From: Zygnema cylindricum
Taxonomy: Eukaryota > Streptophyta > Zygnematophyceae > Zygnematales > Zygnemataceae
DNA length: 62,000 nt
Direction of reading: 5' to 3'
Assembly (NCBI GenBank): GCA_037447655.1
Contig: JBBHKE010000188.1
Coordinates: 1 to 62,000, forward strand
This document shows positions 21,971 through 33,157 of the stretch, one piece after another (position 1 is the stretch's first letter; each line of letters opens with the position of its first letter). A model generated the notes under the pieces. It worked only from the letters and a program-made list of their open reading frames with translations, searched no databases and was not told the DNA's origin. The position numbers were made by a program, and so were the translations under genes.

Positions 21971-23580
21971 GATTTTGTGTGAAAAATACGCCACGTCATC
22001 TCTGTTTCAGCAAAATTTATGCCATATTTGCGCAGAGCCGTAGATTTCGTCCTGCATTTGTGACGTGACCGTGGGAGCTATAGAATATGTCGCTTTGTTT
22101 GCAGTTCTATTTGTACACCTGTGCACTAGAAGGCAAAACTGCTTCTGTACGGATTCACAGCTTTAGAGTCGTACGATTCTCACGTGAATTCTACCATACG
22201 GATGCGGAGAGGTAATGAATCTTTGTACGCATTAATTTGCTTTTTAGTCTGAAACCCTAAAAAGTACATCGCTGCAGTTACCGTTCGCAAATTTTCAACC
22301 TCCACTCATACGAAATGAATTACGCCTTGTACGGTATATATATGTACGAACATAAAATAATCTATATCGCTGTCGGGACGAAAAAGTTAAAAACTGTCAC
22401 CATAAAAGCTAAGCGTTTTTTGTTACGTTTTTGTAAAAGTCACAAATACGATAGCCAAACAGACTCAGCAGAATCTATTTTAGTATTCTGCCAGGTCACA
22501 AAAATCGACAAAAAACATTCAAATCTAATCAGCTGCCGTACAAGCATGTTCAAACTTCAAACCGCCCATATTGTACCCGTAGAATCTTTTTCCAGCTTAT
22601 TTAAATATACCCGATATCCGATCGTCACCTCTACGTAATTCAAACAATCGGAAAAGGCGTTTAGCCGACCTACGCTGTCACTAAACGACAAAACAATTTC
22701 AAGCCAAAAGACAAAAGGACATGCCTAAATGACTGTAGCACCTACATCCGTACATGGAAGCTACGGAATCCAAATACAGAGATACGGTAGCGGCAAACGA
22801 ACATCGTCAGAAACCCTAATCCGTACATATGCATCTCCGTACCTTACATTTTCCACTTTCATCCGTAATTCCGTACAGAAAAATACCCATCCATCCCATA
22901 AATAGATGTGAAGTCCATTCGGCTCGAAGTTAACGCCTCCTTGTTGAATTCCCGTTTCGGCCGGCGACAGCTGGATCATAAATCCGGCCAATCAGAGCTC
23001 CCCTAATCACACTTCAAAAATCCGCCAATCATAAGCCTCAAAAAATCAGTACCAGCAACCCTAGAAGAACTGCCACGCAAGGACGCATCCTACGAACCAA
23101 TCAAAACTCCCAACCAATCACGTCCTCCCAAAAATTTCATGCAAGTCTCACTTTTCTTCCGTACGTAACGCTCTTTCGTAATAATTGGGAGATATTCGTC
23201 CGTATGTGCCGCCGCCCGCGTCATATCCGTACACAAAATATTCAATGCGCGCCGACTCGTGCCGCGAGTCCCCGTCGCGTGCCGACACGTGACAACAAGT
23301 AACGACACGGCCGTCGAAAGAGTACAAAAGCTGGATGTCCCGCCGGTCTTTTTTCGGATCCGCCCGCTTCAAGACTCGGGAAAGGCGTTCGGTTACTGTT
23401 CGCGCCGCGCCGCGTCGTACGGAGATATTTGAAGCCTAAACATTTAAAGTCGCCCGACGGACACATTTTTTTTCCTTTTGGGTCACTTTGGAAACGTTTG
23501 GTTGGTCGGTTTGGGGATTTCTTAACCAAATTTTAGCCAATTTTTCGCAAATTTTGGCAAATCTTAACCAATTTTAGCGA
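21971..23580. other. Non-coding stretch, GC-richer from 22900
   Basis: Telo-box-like AAACCCTA occurs near 22254 and 22813, and CCGTAC/GTACGG motifs are frequent. Overlapping open frames at 23090-23529 (-) are without family features. 23512-23600 holds degenerate repeats of AATTTTAGCCAA / AATTTTGGCAAA. Confidence 0.4.
22988..23120 (+). promoter_or_regulatory. Cluster of four CCAATCA boxes
   Basis: CCAATCA occurs at 22988, 23025, 23097 and 23114, all in plus orientation, next to a GC-richer segment (23200-23450). CCAAT boxes are NF-Y sites in plant promoters. No gene is visible downstream within 300 bases, so promoter function is only a possibility. Confidence 0.3.
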
Positions 23581-23599
23581 ATTTTGGACAATTTTTGAC

Positions 23600-24120
23600 A
23601 GTTTTTTTTCTTTCTCTCTTTCTCTTTCTCTCTTTCCCTCCTTCTCTCACCTCTTTCTCGCTCTCACCCTATCTCTCTCCCTTCCATCCCTCTCCTCCCT
23701 TAAAACACATATTAGTGTTTAAGATTTTACAACACTTTGTTTTTTTTTAATTTAGATTTTTAAACTTTTATATCTCTCTCTCTCTCTCTCTATATATATA
23801 TTTATATATACATTTATGCCCATAACTTTAATTTCATGACGACTTTGTATCCCTCAAAAGTCGCGAGCGCCCGGACTTGTAAAATTGTGAGTTTTTTTTT
23901 TTTTTTTGTTTTTTTTTTTATTTTTTATTTTTTTTTGCTTTTTTTTTCTTTTTTTGAATTCTCAAATATTTGTACATTTTTTTTTTTTTTTTTTTTTTTG
24001 CTTTTTTTTGTAATTTTTTCTTTTTATTGAATTTTTTTTCTTTTTTTTAATACTCAAATATATGTACATTTTTTTTTTTTTTTTTTTTGGGTTAATTTTT
24101 GCACATTTCCTAGATTTTTT
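23600..24120. repeat. Low-complexity CT, TA and poly-T tracts
   Basis: CT-rich DNA at 23607-23690 is followed by (CT)n/(TA)n at 23770-23815 and long interrupted T runs at 23890-24090. Open frames here encode only Phe or Lys runs. Confidence 0.9.
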
Positions 24121-24453
24121 TTCCACAATTTGTACTATTCTATGTATTTTTTTCCGCCTTGTGACAAATGTCACGCTTGTCCTTTTTTTGCCGTCTAAAT
24201 GCGCAGATTAGAAATGGCTGTACGGATGGTACAATGTGTACGGATGGCAAGATATGTACGGAAAAATGGGGGGCGGAAGTACCTTTCAGGTGAGGAATTT
24301 TGTCTTTTTCTGAAAGATGCAGATTTGTCGTTTTTGAAAAATTGGATTTTTTTTTTTGGGTTTTGTAAAATGCAATTTTTGTGTTTTTTTTGAGAAACGT
24401 ATGAATCGTTCCAAGCTGACACGTGTACTAAATGTGTTAGTATTAATTTGTTA

Positions 24454-24463
24454 NNNNNNNNNN
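24454..24463. other. Assembly gap (10 N)
   Basis: Exactly ten N bases; a contig join of unknown true length. Confidence 0.99.
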
Positions 24464-25744
24464 CGCTCCTATATGTATGTTTTTAACATTCCCAAAGCCT
24501 GTAAGAGAAAGTAAATACCCAGAAATGTTTTCACGTAAAACGGGGAGGGAGATCTTATAGTAGTATTTATGATATTGCAAATCCGGAACATCCGAGTTTA
24601 AACTCAAAAGACTAGCGGGCCTTCTATTTTGTTCAAAAGCTGTTTTGAAATTAATTTTTCACCTTAGGGTTTGTAAGTTGATTTTTAAGATGTTGCCTCT
24701 CTAATTAAAGGTCGATTGTTTTAATTACGTCGACAAAGGGTATCTAATTGTGTGGCACTAATTTGTCAACGCGCGACGCCGTGCGAGTTATTATTACTCG
24801 GAGCGGAACGTGGATGCATTCACACGCAGTATCGCAAGCCTCTCAAGCCTACAAGGCCTAAACGTTATAGTATTTATGATGATATTCTAGAGGGAGGGGC
24901 AAAATGCACTTTTGTAAAGACCCATAAATGAAAGAGAATGTCCGAAACCCTTACAATTTTTGTATGTATATCCTCGCGACGGGAGAAAATAAAAATAACG
25001 TGCTATCTCCCTTGTGCCAAGATGTCAAACTTGAATAAAACGTTCAAATGAGGTCACCATTTTCTTTCGTTACTTTAAGTGTCGCTTTCTTTTAAATTAG
25101 ATCCGACAATGGTTTACAATTGAGTTTGAGGATGGTTAGTATGATGGGGCAGCAAATGAATACATAAAAAACAATGTACAACAAACTTTTATGAAGACTT
25201 CGACTAAGTGTTTATGAATGGAGAAATGGGGTTGTTTTTAATGTACCACAGTGCACTGTTTTTTTCTTTTTTCATAACAACATTTAAAAAGATTCGACCA
25301 AAATTTAAGGTCTTAGGGGAAAACATTGACCGTTAGGTTATTTGCGAGTCCTCATTCGCGAAGCCGCTTCTCCATCCGGCTCTGAAGATGGTTACCGAAC
25401 TCGAAGAGGTAGGTGGTCATTTACAAAGCGTGTATAATCCTTTCACTTGGATAACATACATTCATGGCATTATAAACTCCCACCTAATTATTCACACGTC
25501 GCAAAAGATATGTGCCTCCGTAAAGGTTGGACTCGAGGCCACCAAAAAATATAGTTTGAAGATATCTAGTCATGCTCGTTTTTTCACCCTAGAATGACAA
25601 TTGTTGAAAATTTCAAACATTTTACAAATAAAAAGAGATTTAGGTGGCATAGTAACATAGTTTGTATAAGTAGTATGACAAAGCATGCATGTACAAATTG
25701 TATGTTGAAATTTGTCCGATGTGTAAAATCTTTAATGATTTTCG
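24464..25744. other. Unannotated stretch
   Basis: 24890-25010 resembles the interior of element Y (ACCCAT.AATGAAAG...GTCCGA.ACCC). A 69-codon open frame at 25388-25597 (+) has no motif I recognise. No gene is supported. Confidence 0.4.
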
Positions 25745-25985
25745 TAGTCTTGTGTATCGGTAAAGATTTGCCGATAACCGATGTGGGCTTTTTTTTTGGG
25801 TTGCCGATAATCCATATACAGGTACGATAAATCAACATCGGTGTTATCACCGATAAACAACCGATATTAATTGCAGGTAAACAACCGATAATATCGGTTG
25901 TTTATTGGCAATAACACCGATATCGATAACTGTACGGACCGTACAGATAAATGTACCGACCGTAGCGATAAATGTAAGGCCAGAA
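25745..25985 (+). mobile_element. hAT-like element V', left half
   Basis: It begins TAGTCTTGTGTATCGGTAAA and follows the left half of element V (58775 onward) through ATCGATAACTGTACGGACCGTA. The right half is at 53073-53551. The 7 bp before it (ATTTTCG, 25738-25744) match the 7 bp after the right half (GTTTTCG, 53552-53558) except for one base. The element was therefore split by the large insertion between. Confidence 0.7.
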
Positions 25986-26149
25986 AACTGAACTGTACAG
26001 GTTATTCCCCTAACGCGACGCGGACCCCCTTCCTCTTTATTTTGCTAAAAAATCGCGATATTTGCTGCATTGTTTCTAATTTAATGGGGGTTTACTCGGG
26101 TTCCACCCTCCCATACCCTTCCAGAATGTTCTTTTGACTGTTATATTTT

Positions 26150-26436
26150 TTATAACTGTCGAGCATGCCCGATAATCCCAAGGGAAGGGCTCACTGCCCG
26201 GAGTGGTTGGCCTCGGAGTCTTGCAAAGAACCCACCAATGCAAAGGCTTCCCATAATAATGATCATGCCCACTGCTGCCCCCATCTTTCCCATAGACATG
26301 CATGCACAAATAGGAGAGGCAGAAGGACCGAAATATGAATGAGTGCATGGGAAGGCAAAAAGATCTCCCCTCCCCCTTCATTTTCCCATCGAGCCAAGGA
26401 AAATGGGGTTGGGTTTTTGGTTTATTGGGTCAGTGC
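26150..26436 (-). repeat. Copy of Gypsy 3' untranslated region
   Basis: This 285-bp segment repeats 27775-28060 in the same orientation with scattered differences (for example CTTGCAAAGAACCCACCAATG in both). 27775-28060 is the G1 region just inside the 3' LTR. Here it lies just outside that LTR, so the LTR is flanked by two copies of the region that should occur once. It is either a remnant of a second Gypsy copy or an unequal recombination product. Confidence 0.65.
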
Positions 26437-26444
26437 CCCAATTT

Positions 26445-27763
26445 TGTACTTATCCACGGGAAGTCTATCGCATTTGTTCCCTCAAACCCCGCTGTTTCGA
26501 TAAAAAGAAGTTGCAGTTTTACTCCGGGAAGTTCACGCCAGAGCAAAAGAAACTACAAGAGAATACACAAATGCACTACCACGTTGACATATAGAAATAA
26601 ATAGGAATGGTTGTTTGAGATTTAACAATATCACCTTGACCACATAAATAAAATATAAGATGGAAGATATAAAAGATGGCGAAGCAAGCTTAACATACCC
26701 CAGCAATTTACGATGACAATGAGAAAAAGGCGAACTCTCTCCCAATGGTAGTGTAAATAGATATGGTACTCCTTCAACCCTCGGTGTCTGCAGCTCGGAA
26801 CCGACTAGACTCTTCTCAGTTTTAAGCAGCGAAAAATCCAAAAATCACCCAAAGGAATAGTCAACTACCAGCCCGAACTATGATTCCCACAATGGACAGA
26901 TCCAAAACAAAGATGGTGATAGAGTCAAAACAAAACAAAGATTCTTCCAAAAGAAGGTTTGTAAGATTTTATGAGGGTTTTCATAGGAGACAGTACTGAA
27001 AAGCAACCTGTCTCCTTCGGCCCCAAGTGCCTTATACAGTAAAAGCTTGTCCAGTTTCAGGTCCAAAAGTTAAACCAATGCTATTAGCCAATGAGCGGCA
27101 ATCAACAGCACCCAAATAGACATAAGACAAAATAATGTGTATTACACTTAGGGAAAAAAGTTAGACCTCTGACTACGGCTAGATCCGCGGCCGGAAGTTA
27201 TTATTTGTTCTACATTTTTAAGACAAAGTACCAAAAAGACACGGAAAAGCTTTCACTTAATGTAATAAATGGACCACTGGTCAGCTGAACCTGGACAGCT
27301 GAACCTGAATTTAATTGATACAGACATTTAATAGCATAATCTAGATAACACTCCGTAAGTGTACGTGGCAATCCACAATGTACCCCTTCCATTAGGGCTG
27401 GTGGAAGGCAGTGCTATGTGACGGAACTGCGATCTTATTTGAATTTAATTGATACAGACATTTAATAGCATAATCTAGATTACACTCCGGAAGTGTACGT
27501 GGCAATCCACAATGTACCCCTTCCACTAGGGCTGGTGGAAGGCACTGCTATGTGACGGAACTGCGATCTTTCAGACGGCAGAACCTTGTTGTCCAACCTC
27601 CGTTAGGCGTGAAAGAAAGTGCGTCTTGTTCAGTTGAGGAAATACTATAATCCTCCCGGGTGGTTATGCTCGCTTCTCCGTAATCTGAGAACAGTACGGG
27701 TCAGAAGGGTACGGGAATCCTCGATAATAAAAAAGTGTGCCTGAAAAGTACTCGAGCTTGACA
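26445..27763 (-). repeat. 3' LTR of G1
   Basis: It starts TGTACTTATCCACG and ends CTCGAGCTTGACA on plus. At 1319 bp it is about 150 bp longer than the 5' LTR, mainly because of an internal tandem duplication at 27307-27573. No target duplication matches the flank of the 5' LTR. Confidence 0.82.
27307..27573. repeat. 134-bp tandem duplication in LTR
   Basis: Units starting GAATTTAATTGATACAGACA lie at 27307 and 27441. They are near identical through GTGACGGAACTGCGATCTT. The 5' LTR at about 52750-52880 has only one unit, so the duplication arose after or during this insertion. Confidence 0.85.
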
Positions 27764-28099
27764 GCTATCGAGCGTTCCCGAGAATCCTAAGGGAAGGGCC
27801 CACTGCCCAGAGTGGTTCGCCTCAGAGTCTTGCAAAGAACCCACCAATGCAAAGGCTTCCCATAATAATGATCATGCCCACTACTGCCCCCATCATCCCC
27901 ATAGAATTGCATGCACAAATAGGAGAGGCAGAAGGACCTAGAATAGGAATGAGTGCATGGGAAGGCGAAAAGATCTCCCCTCCCCCTTTCTTTCCCCATC
28001 GAGCCGGGGAAAGGGTGTTGGGTTTTTGGTTTATCGGGTCGGTGCCCCAATTTCCCCTCCTCTTAGTCAACGGGGACTAAGAAAAAGAAATAACTACCC

Positions 28100-29717
28100 G
28101 CCCAATTCACAGTTCTCGCAGAACCATGGACTAGGGGATGGAGAGCGTGGTTCCTACGAGGAGGGGAGACAAGGTGGATGCCAACGATGACCGCACTAAT
28201 TGCAGACCAAGATGTCGTGCTGCGGGGAGGACAGGTTGCATGATGATGAACAAGAAAGAGGATCGGCAAAGTAAGTCAACTGGAAAGTGGGTTCGTCTTC
28301 CAATCCTCGGAGATTGCAAGCGGCCACATTGATCTGATTCTCTTTAATTCTTCGACCATCTTTCCCATCCAAAGTCAAGACTCCCTTGTTTGAAACTTCC
28401 ACCACTTTCAAAATCACCCGCCCAGCAGAAATGTCAAGCGTATCTTTTTTCTGTTGCATTCAATACACAAAGTCTCTTGGCATAAATCATCGATGTCGGG
28501 CACATTATCTCCGCTCCAGCGCTGGGAATACCACAATTGATCTCGCTAATGTCCCGCCTTTAAATTCCCCATGGCGAGAGGTATATCTCGGTGGAAAATT
28601 TTGGCACGGTTGGCGATCAGTGTTTCGACGGTTCCCTTGTCATCTATTTCTAGGAGGACCACCGCTTGGGTAGAGGCAGCCTCGGGCAGAATGGGATGTC
28701 GTTCGAATAAAATGAAGTAAGGACTATAGGAGTGGAGAGAAGCCTGTCTACTGAATCTATATACCATGGCAATCCAAGGCAGCCTTTTGTCCGACTCTCC
28801 CAAGTCCTCTTCAACTGCATATTTCTGTAGTGACCACTTCATTGTCTGTACGCACCTTTCGGCCAATCCGTCGGCTTGAGGGTGCTCGCGACTAGTAACT
28901 CGATGGTCGATGAGCCAATTTTCCAAAAGATTGTTAATTCTCAGGCGAATTCCGATCCCTGGTCTGTCAAATCCTTTGCTGGCCCTCCAAATTGTGACAG
29001 GACTCTTTGCAAGAAGGCATCGGCAATGGACTTGGACTCCTTTCGGGGCAGAACCACAAGCTCTATCCATTTTGAGAAATGTTTAATCATGACCAGGACG
29101 AAACGATTCCCACATCGGCTGGTCGAAAGAGGTCCCAAAAGATCCAAAAACCACCGATAAAACATTCCCCGGATAGGAAGAGAATGAAGCTTAGTCTCGC
29201 CCTTACTCTCAAAAGATGCCTTAACTCGATCGCTACAATTTGGTTGACTTGGGCCCGCAACCCGTGCCACCAAAAAGAACTTGTAACTAGGGAAGTGGTT
29301 CGCTTCTGTCCGAAGTGTCCGCATTGCTTATGGAGATTGGTAATCAGAGTTTCCCAATCTGATGGAGGAGGAACCACTTTCCTCGTACTGTCTGGCCATT
29401 TCCGGAAGAGAATGCCTCAGTCCCATTCATACGCCGCCATCCGGGTCTGAACTTGGGACAATTGAACTCCAACCAAATGGGGAAGAGGGGATCCTTGTTG
29501 GATAGATTGGAGAGCTTCGAAGTCATTCCAGATGTCTTTCCGTCCGGCTCCTATGGGTGCCCGCCCCTCAACATCTGCTGCAAAAGTTGACAGTGCCCCC
29601 CTAAATGGAGGAAGCCAAATTAAGGGGGAGAATGCGCGAATGAGTCCCAAACTGATTTCCGGGTCTTCGTCATGCCGAGCCCTGGTGGAATCGAGTGTAG
29701 AAGGATCAAGGTTTCGG
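28100..29717 (-). pseudogene. G1 integrase and Pol C-terminus
   Basis: Reading continues from RNase H across the E1 site (DGLS-RNLD) into the tether, then integrase. The zinc domain starts NLHKQCGHFGQKRT (about 29275-29340). The core has WFLDLLGPLS (first Asp), DLTDQGSEF (second Asp, near 28950) and HPQADGLAERCVQTM (Glu, near 28860), so the DDE triad is present in split frames. The C-terminal tail KVVEVSNKGVLTLDGKDGRR (28196-28459) matches the post-integrase region of Gypsy Pol. Frameshifts near 29250, 29070 and 28540 inactivate it. Confidence 0.85.
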
Positions 29718-29722
29718 CTAAG

Positions 29723-30777
29723 TGTAGAAATTAATGGTACATTTTTAGTATTTTCTAGGTCTAAATAGAAATATAGAAAGAAGCCGAGGCAGTCTACCTC
29801 TAACTTCTCTCTCCAACTCTCAAACTTGTCGCAGTCACTGAGAAATTGGAGAGGGAGCTAGAGCCATAGCTACCTAGGCTATCCAAAGGTTTACGGGAAA
29901 TTTATATTAGTTAGGGTTTATTTATTTAAAAGGATTGTGCCGGCGACAGGAATTGATCCTTGTACCTACCGGCCGGCAGACAGGGAGTAGCCGATAGCCC
30001 TAGCCGTTATCTCTACGAATAATACTACGTAATATGTAGTTTGATAATTATTTAAACATTAATACGTAGGATAAATCATTTAACTGTAACTGTTTACGGT
30101 ATACATAGATCCGGTAATGTATAAGTACAGAATACGATACATGCAAGAAATCAATACTGCGCATTTATTTTGTAAGTGAAACGAATACCGCGCATGTATT
30201 TATTACGGCTAAGATTAAATTCGATTCTAATTTGACGGTCGGAATTAGCGCCGAGATCGCGTAAGAAGATTTCGGCGGTTTGTGGCCATCGCCACATCGG
30301 ATGACACGTGGCGAAATTACATTGGATCGTGGACTCTCCGGAGATTATGGCACCGAATCCGGATATGACATGTGTCGACATTTAGGCCATGTCGTACAAT
30401 GTCCGTAAATAAAGTACACCGGCACCTGTACTTTTGCTTACAAAACTGTATTCCGATTAGTTCCGTACATTAGTAGATAGAGTCTGTGAGAGAGATAGGA
30501 CTTAGAAATATTAGAAGATACGACCCTCTCTTCAGAGAGCTTCTATACAAAAGGTCAACTTTGACCCTCCATACCTTACTGCTCAGGGGAGCAAATTCAG
30601 AGATTCTTTTTGCTATCGACTCAGGGGAGTTTTGCCTTCACAAAGGTGTTGGTGGTCAGAGTTTTTCTTCTGACAGGGTGGCAGTTAATTTTGCTGAAAC
30701 ACAAAAGGGTCAGGATTATTCTAGAGGCTTCTTGGAAGCTGTCCACTCTGAGGACTTATGGAGGTCTCAGAGTTTCA
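29723..30777 (+). repeat. 5' LTR of E1
   Basis: TGTAGAAATTAATGG to CAGAGTTTCA, 1055 bp. Modules match the LTRs of A/B in order: GTATTTTCTAGGTCTAAA, GAGGCAGTCTACCTC, GCAGTCACTGAGAAA, GAGCCAT(A)GCTACC, and the T-arm-like AGGAATTGATCCT. They are followed by GTAC motifs, a CTCTCT/AGAGAG hairpin and the AUG hairpin at the end. Confidence 0.92.
30745..30773 (+). promoter_or_regulatory. gag AUG hairpin (E1 5' LTR)
   Basis: ACTCTGAG pairs perfectly with CTCAGAGT around 13 nt. After one bulged G, ACT pairs with GGT, leaving loop TATGGA with the gag AUG at 30758-30760. Two of the eight outer pairs and all three inner pairs differ from the A/B form, with pairing kept. Confidence 0.8.
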
Positions 30778-31876
30778 GGTTATGGGCCCACCATCTAGGG
30801 TACCAATCTTTAATGGAACTGGCTTCATATACTGGGAAAGTATGATGATAGGAGCTCTATGCGAAAAAAGGTTTTGGGGGATAGTGAGTGGACGGTTGGG
30901 GCGTCCATCAAGTCTTGGAATTCCTCCAGGGTTTGGAGGAACCAGATTCACCAGGAAAGAGGACCCACCTTCAACGGAGGAAACAAAAGAAGGAGAGATG
31001 GTGGACAAAGGAAAGGAGAAGGAGACGACCACACCAATAGCAACTGGTTCGACATTCATGTCACCTATTCCAAGGAATGAGGAGAATGATACTGAAACCT
31101 GGGACTTCAACAATATGGCGGCAAAGCACTTCATCCTACGCCATCTCACTCAAGGACTTGCATGTCCTCATTTGCAGGTAGAAAGAGCATCCGATCTTTG
31201 GATGGCTCTCATAGAGATGTACCGAAGTGGTACGATTGAGCAACAACAGTTGGCTGATCAGAAAGTTAAGGAGTATGTATACAAAGGGGGAAATATGTTG
31301 GATTTTTGCAATGAGCTTGCTACACTCTTCATGGAGCTAGAGAGTGCGGGAAAAGATTTTAGTGAAAAAGAAAAGGTTAACTGTTTACTGATGAAGTTAC
31401 CTGATGAGTTCGAGAACATAGTCAACCGTGTGCAGGACTTGCCGGACTCAAGGTGGATATGGAACTCAGTGGTAGGGATGATTCTCGTTCGAGAGAATAC
31501 AATTGAGATCCGAAAGGGAGGAAAGAGTGGCCAAGCCTTGGCAACAGCGACTGGTTGGAGGAATAAGGAGTCCCGAAAACCGGTCGGAAACTAAGGGGGG
31601 AGGGAGCAGAAAAAACAGGCCGATGAGTTCGAACCAAGGGCTCCCAAAGGTTTACTTCATTTTTGTAAGAAACAGGGGCACTATATGGCAGAGTGCACTA
31701 AGCTAACCGAGAATCGGTTAAAGGAGGGGCAGACCGGTGGTACCCCGAGAGGAAAGAAAAAGGCCCTTGTCACACAGGTACTTGAGGCGGAATCCGAAGA
31801 CGAGGACGATGAGCTCCTTTTGGATGAGGAGCTGGAGGCGAAAAATGAGGTCGAAATTCCACAAAGGCAGAAATGA
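30758..31876 (+). pseudogene. E1 gag
   Basis: Starts MEVSEFQVMGPPSRVPIFNG at the hairpin AUG within the LTR. The first open stretch runs to 31594 and includes capsid-type helices: NDTETWDFNNMAAKHFILR, HLTQGLACPHLQVERASDL, QQQLADQKVKEYVYKGGNML, KVNCLLMKLPDEFENIVNRV. After a stop the knuckle reads LHFCKKQGHYMAEC: the first Cys of CCHC is Leu, which should weaken RNA binding. A charged tail (EDEDDELLLDEEL) precedes a TGA at 31875-31877, where relatives have Cys. Confidence 0.88.
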
Positions 31877-31882
31877 GCTTAC

Positions 31883-32257
31883 GTTGGATTGAAAGGTGAA
31901 GCAGGCTGGATTGTAGATTCAGGTGCCTCCATGCACATGTGTAAGGATAGGCACCTGTTCACTAAGATAAGAAATATTCCCACCGTAGAGATAGATTACG
32001 GAGATGGGATGATGGTCACCACTTCTCTTGTAGGATCGGTAGATTTGAAAGTGTTAGTAGAAGGAAAGACATCCATAGTAACATTCTCCGATGTATTGTT
32101 TATTTCGGAGCTGAACAAAATCCTCATCTCTACATCTGTATTATTGATAAGGGTTTTTTCACTAGCACTAGGGAAGGAGTCTTTACTGCTAGTTTTGAGG
32201 AGGATGTCTATTTCATTGCTGAGAAAGGTAGTCATGGGATGTTTAGGCTGGTTTTAA
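31883..32257 (+). pseudogene. E1 protease
   Basis: GWIVDSGASMHMC (about 31907-31945) gives the catalytic DSGA of Copia proteases. It is followed by the flap-like IDYGDGMMVTTSLVGSVDL and VTFSDVLFISELNKILISTSV. It is in the same frame as gag, but separated by the TGA at 31875-31877. The frame is lost near 32145, before the zinc domain of integrase. This part lies within the 2.6-kb tract shared with E2. Confidence 0.86.
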
Positions 32258-32294
32258 GTAAAAAAATGAAGAAACTTTATTATGCTGGTGTTGA

Positions 32295-33157
32295 GATATT
32301 ATGATGTGGCATAAGAGGCTTTGGCATGTGAATCTAGATAGGTTAAGAGAGATGAAAAAGACGAGGGTGGTGGAAGGGATTAAGTTCAGTGAGAGTGATA
32401 ATATATGTGATTGTAGTGGATGTGCTCAAGGTAAAACACACAGATTACCCTTTCCTGAAACAGCCACCTATAAGGGAGAAAAAATTCTAGATCTAGTACA
32501 CACATATATTTAGGGACCTGCTAAAGTGCCCTCACCGAGGGGGGAAGAAATTTATGATGACTATCACTGATAATTGGTCTGTGTATTACCGGGTGTATTT
32601 TTTGAAAAATATGTCAGAAGCTCAGGATTGCTTTAGACAATATAAAGCATGGAGTGAAAAACTCCATGAAACTCCAATCAAGAGAGTAAGGAGTGACAAT
32701 GGTGGGGAGTATACTTCTAACCAGTTTGAGGATTTTTTGAGGGAAGATGGAATCCAACATCAAAAGACAGTTCTAGAAAACCCGGAACAGAATGGGGTAG
32801 TTGAAAGGTTAAATAGAACACTAAGTGATAGTGCTAGAAGTATGTTGTCAGATAAAAATATAGGAAAAAGGTTTTGGGCAGAACAATGAACTGTGCTAAT
32901 TTCCTCAAAAATAGAGTTCTTACTTCAGCTATAAAAGATCAAACACCTTATGAGAGATAGACAGGCCGGAAATCGGACATATCTCACTTAAAGGTTTTCG
33001 GTAGTCAAGTATTCAGTCTAGACACAGATCGGTCTAATTGAAAGCTAGATCCTAAAGGAAAACGGGGATACTTATTAGGATATGATGAGGATGTTAAAGG
33101 ATATAGAGTTTATGATCTAAAAAGGGAAGATATAATCTTAGTAAGCATATAGTAGTT
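32295..33157 (+). pseudogene. E1 integrase
   Basis: The zinc domain MMWHKRLWHVNLDRLREMK and CSGCAQGKTHRLPF is at 32301-32450. DLVHTYI is followed by TAG, where relatives have Trp, and the first catalytic Asp position reads Tyr. VRSDNGGEYTSNQFEDFL and ENPEQNGVVERLNRTL keep the second Asp and the Glu. TAG/TGA replace Trp again in the TPYER-x-TGRKS and SN-x-KLDPK stretches at 32940-33045. It is not functional. The same stops occur in E2. Confidence 0.86.

Noticed and set aside
23090-23529. Three overlapping minus-strand frames in a GC-richer stretch as a gene
   Set aside because: No motif, different frames, and they are explained by low stop density in GC-rich DNA.
23836-24174. Phe-rich and Lys-rich frames
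   Set aside because: Translations of poly-T and poly-A tracts.
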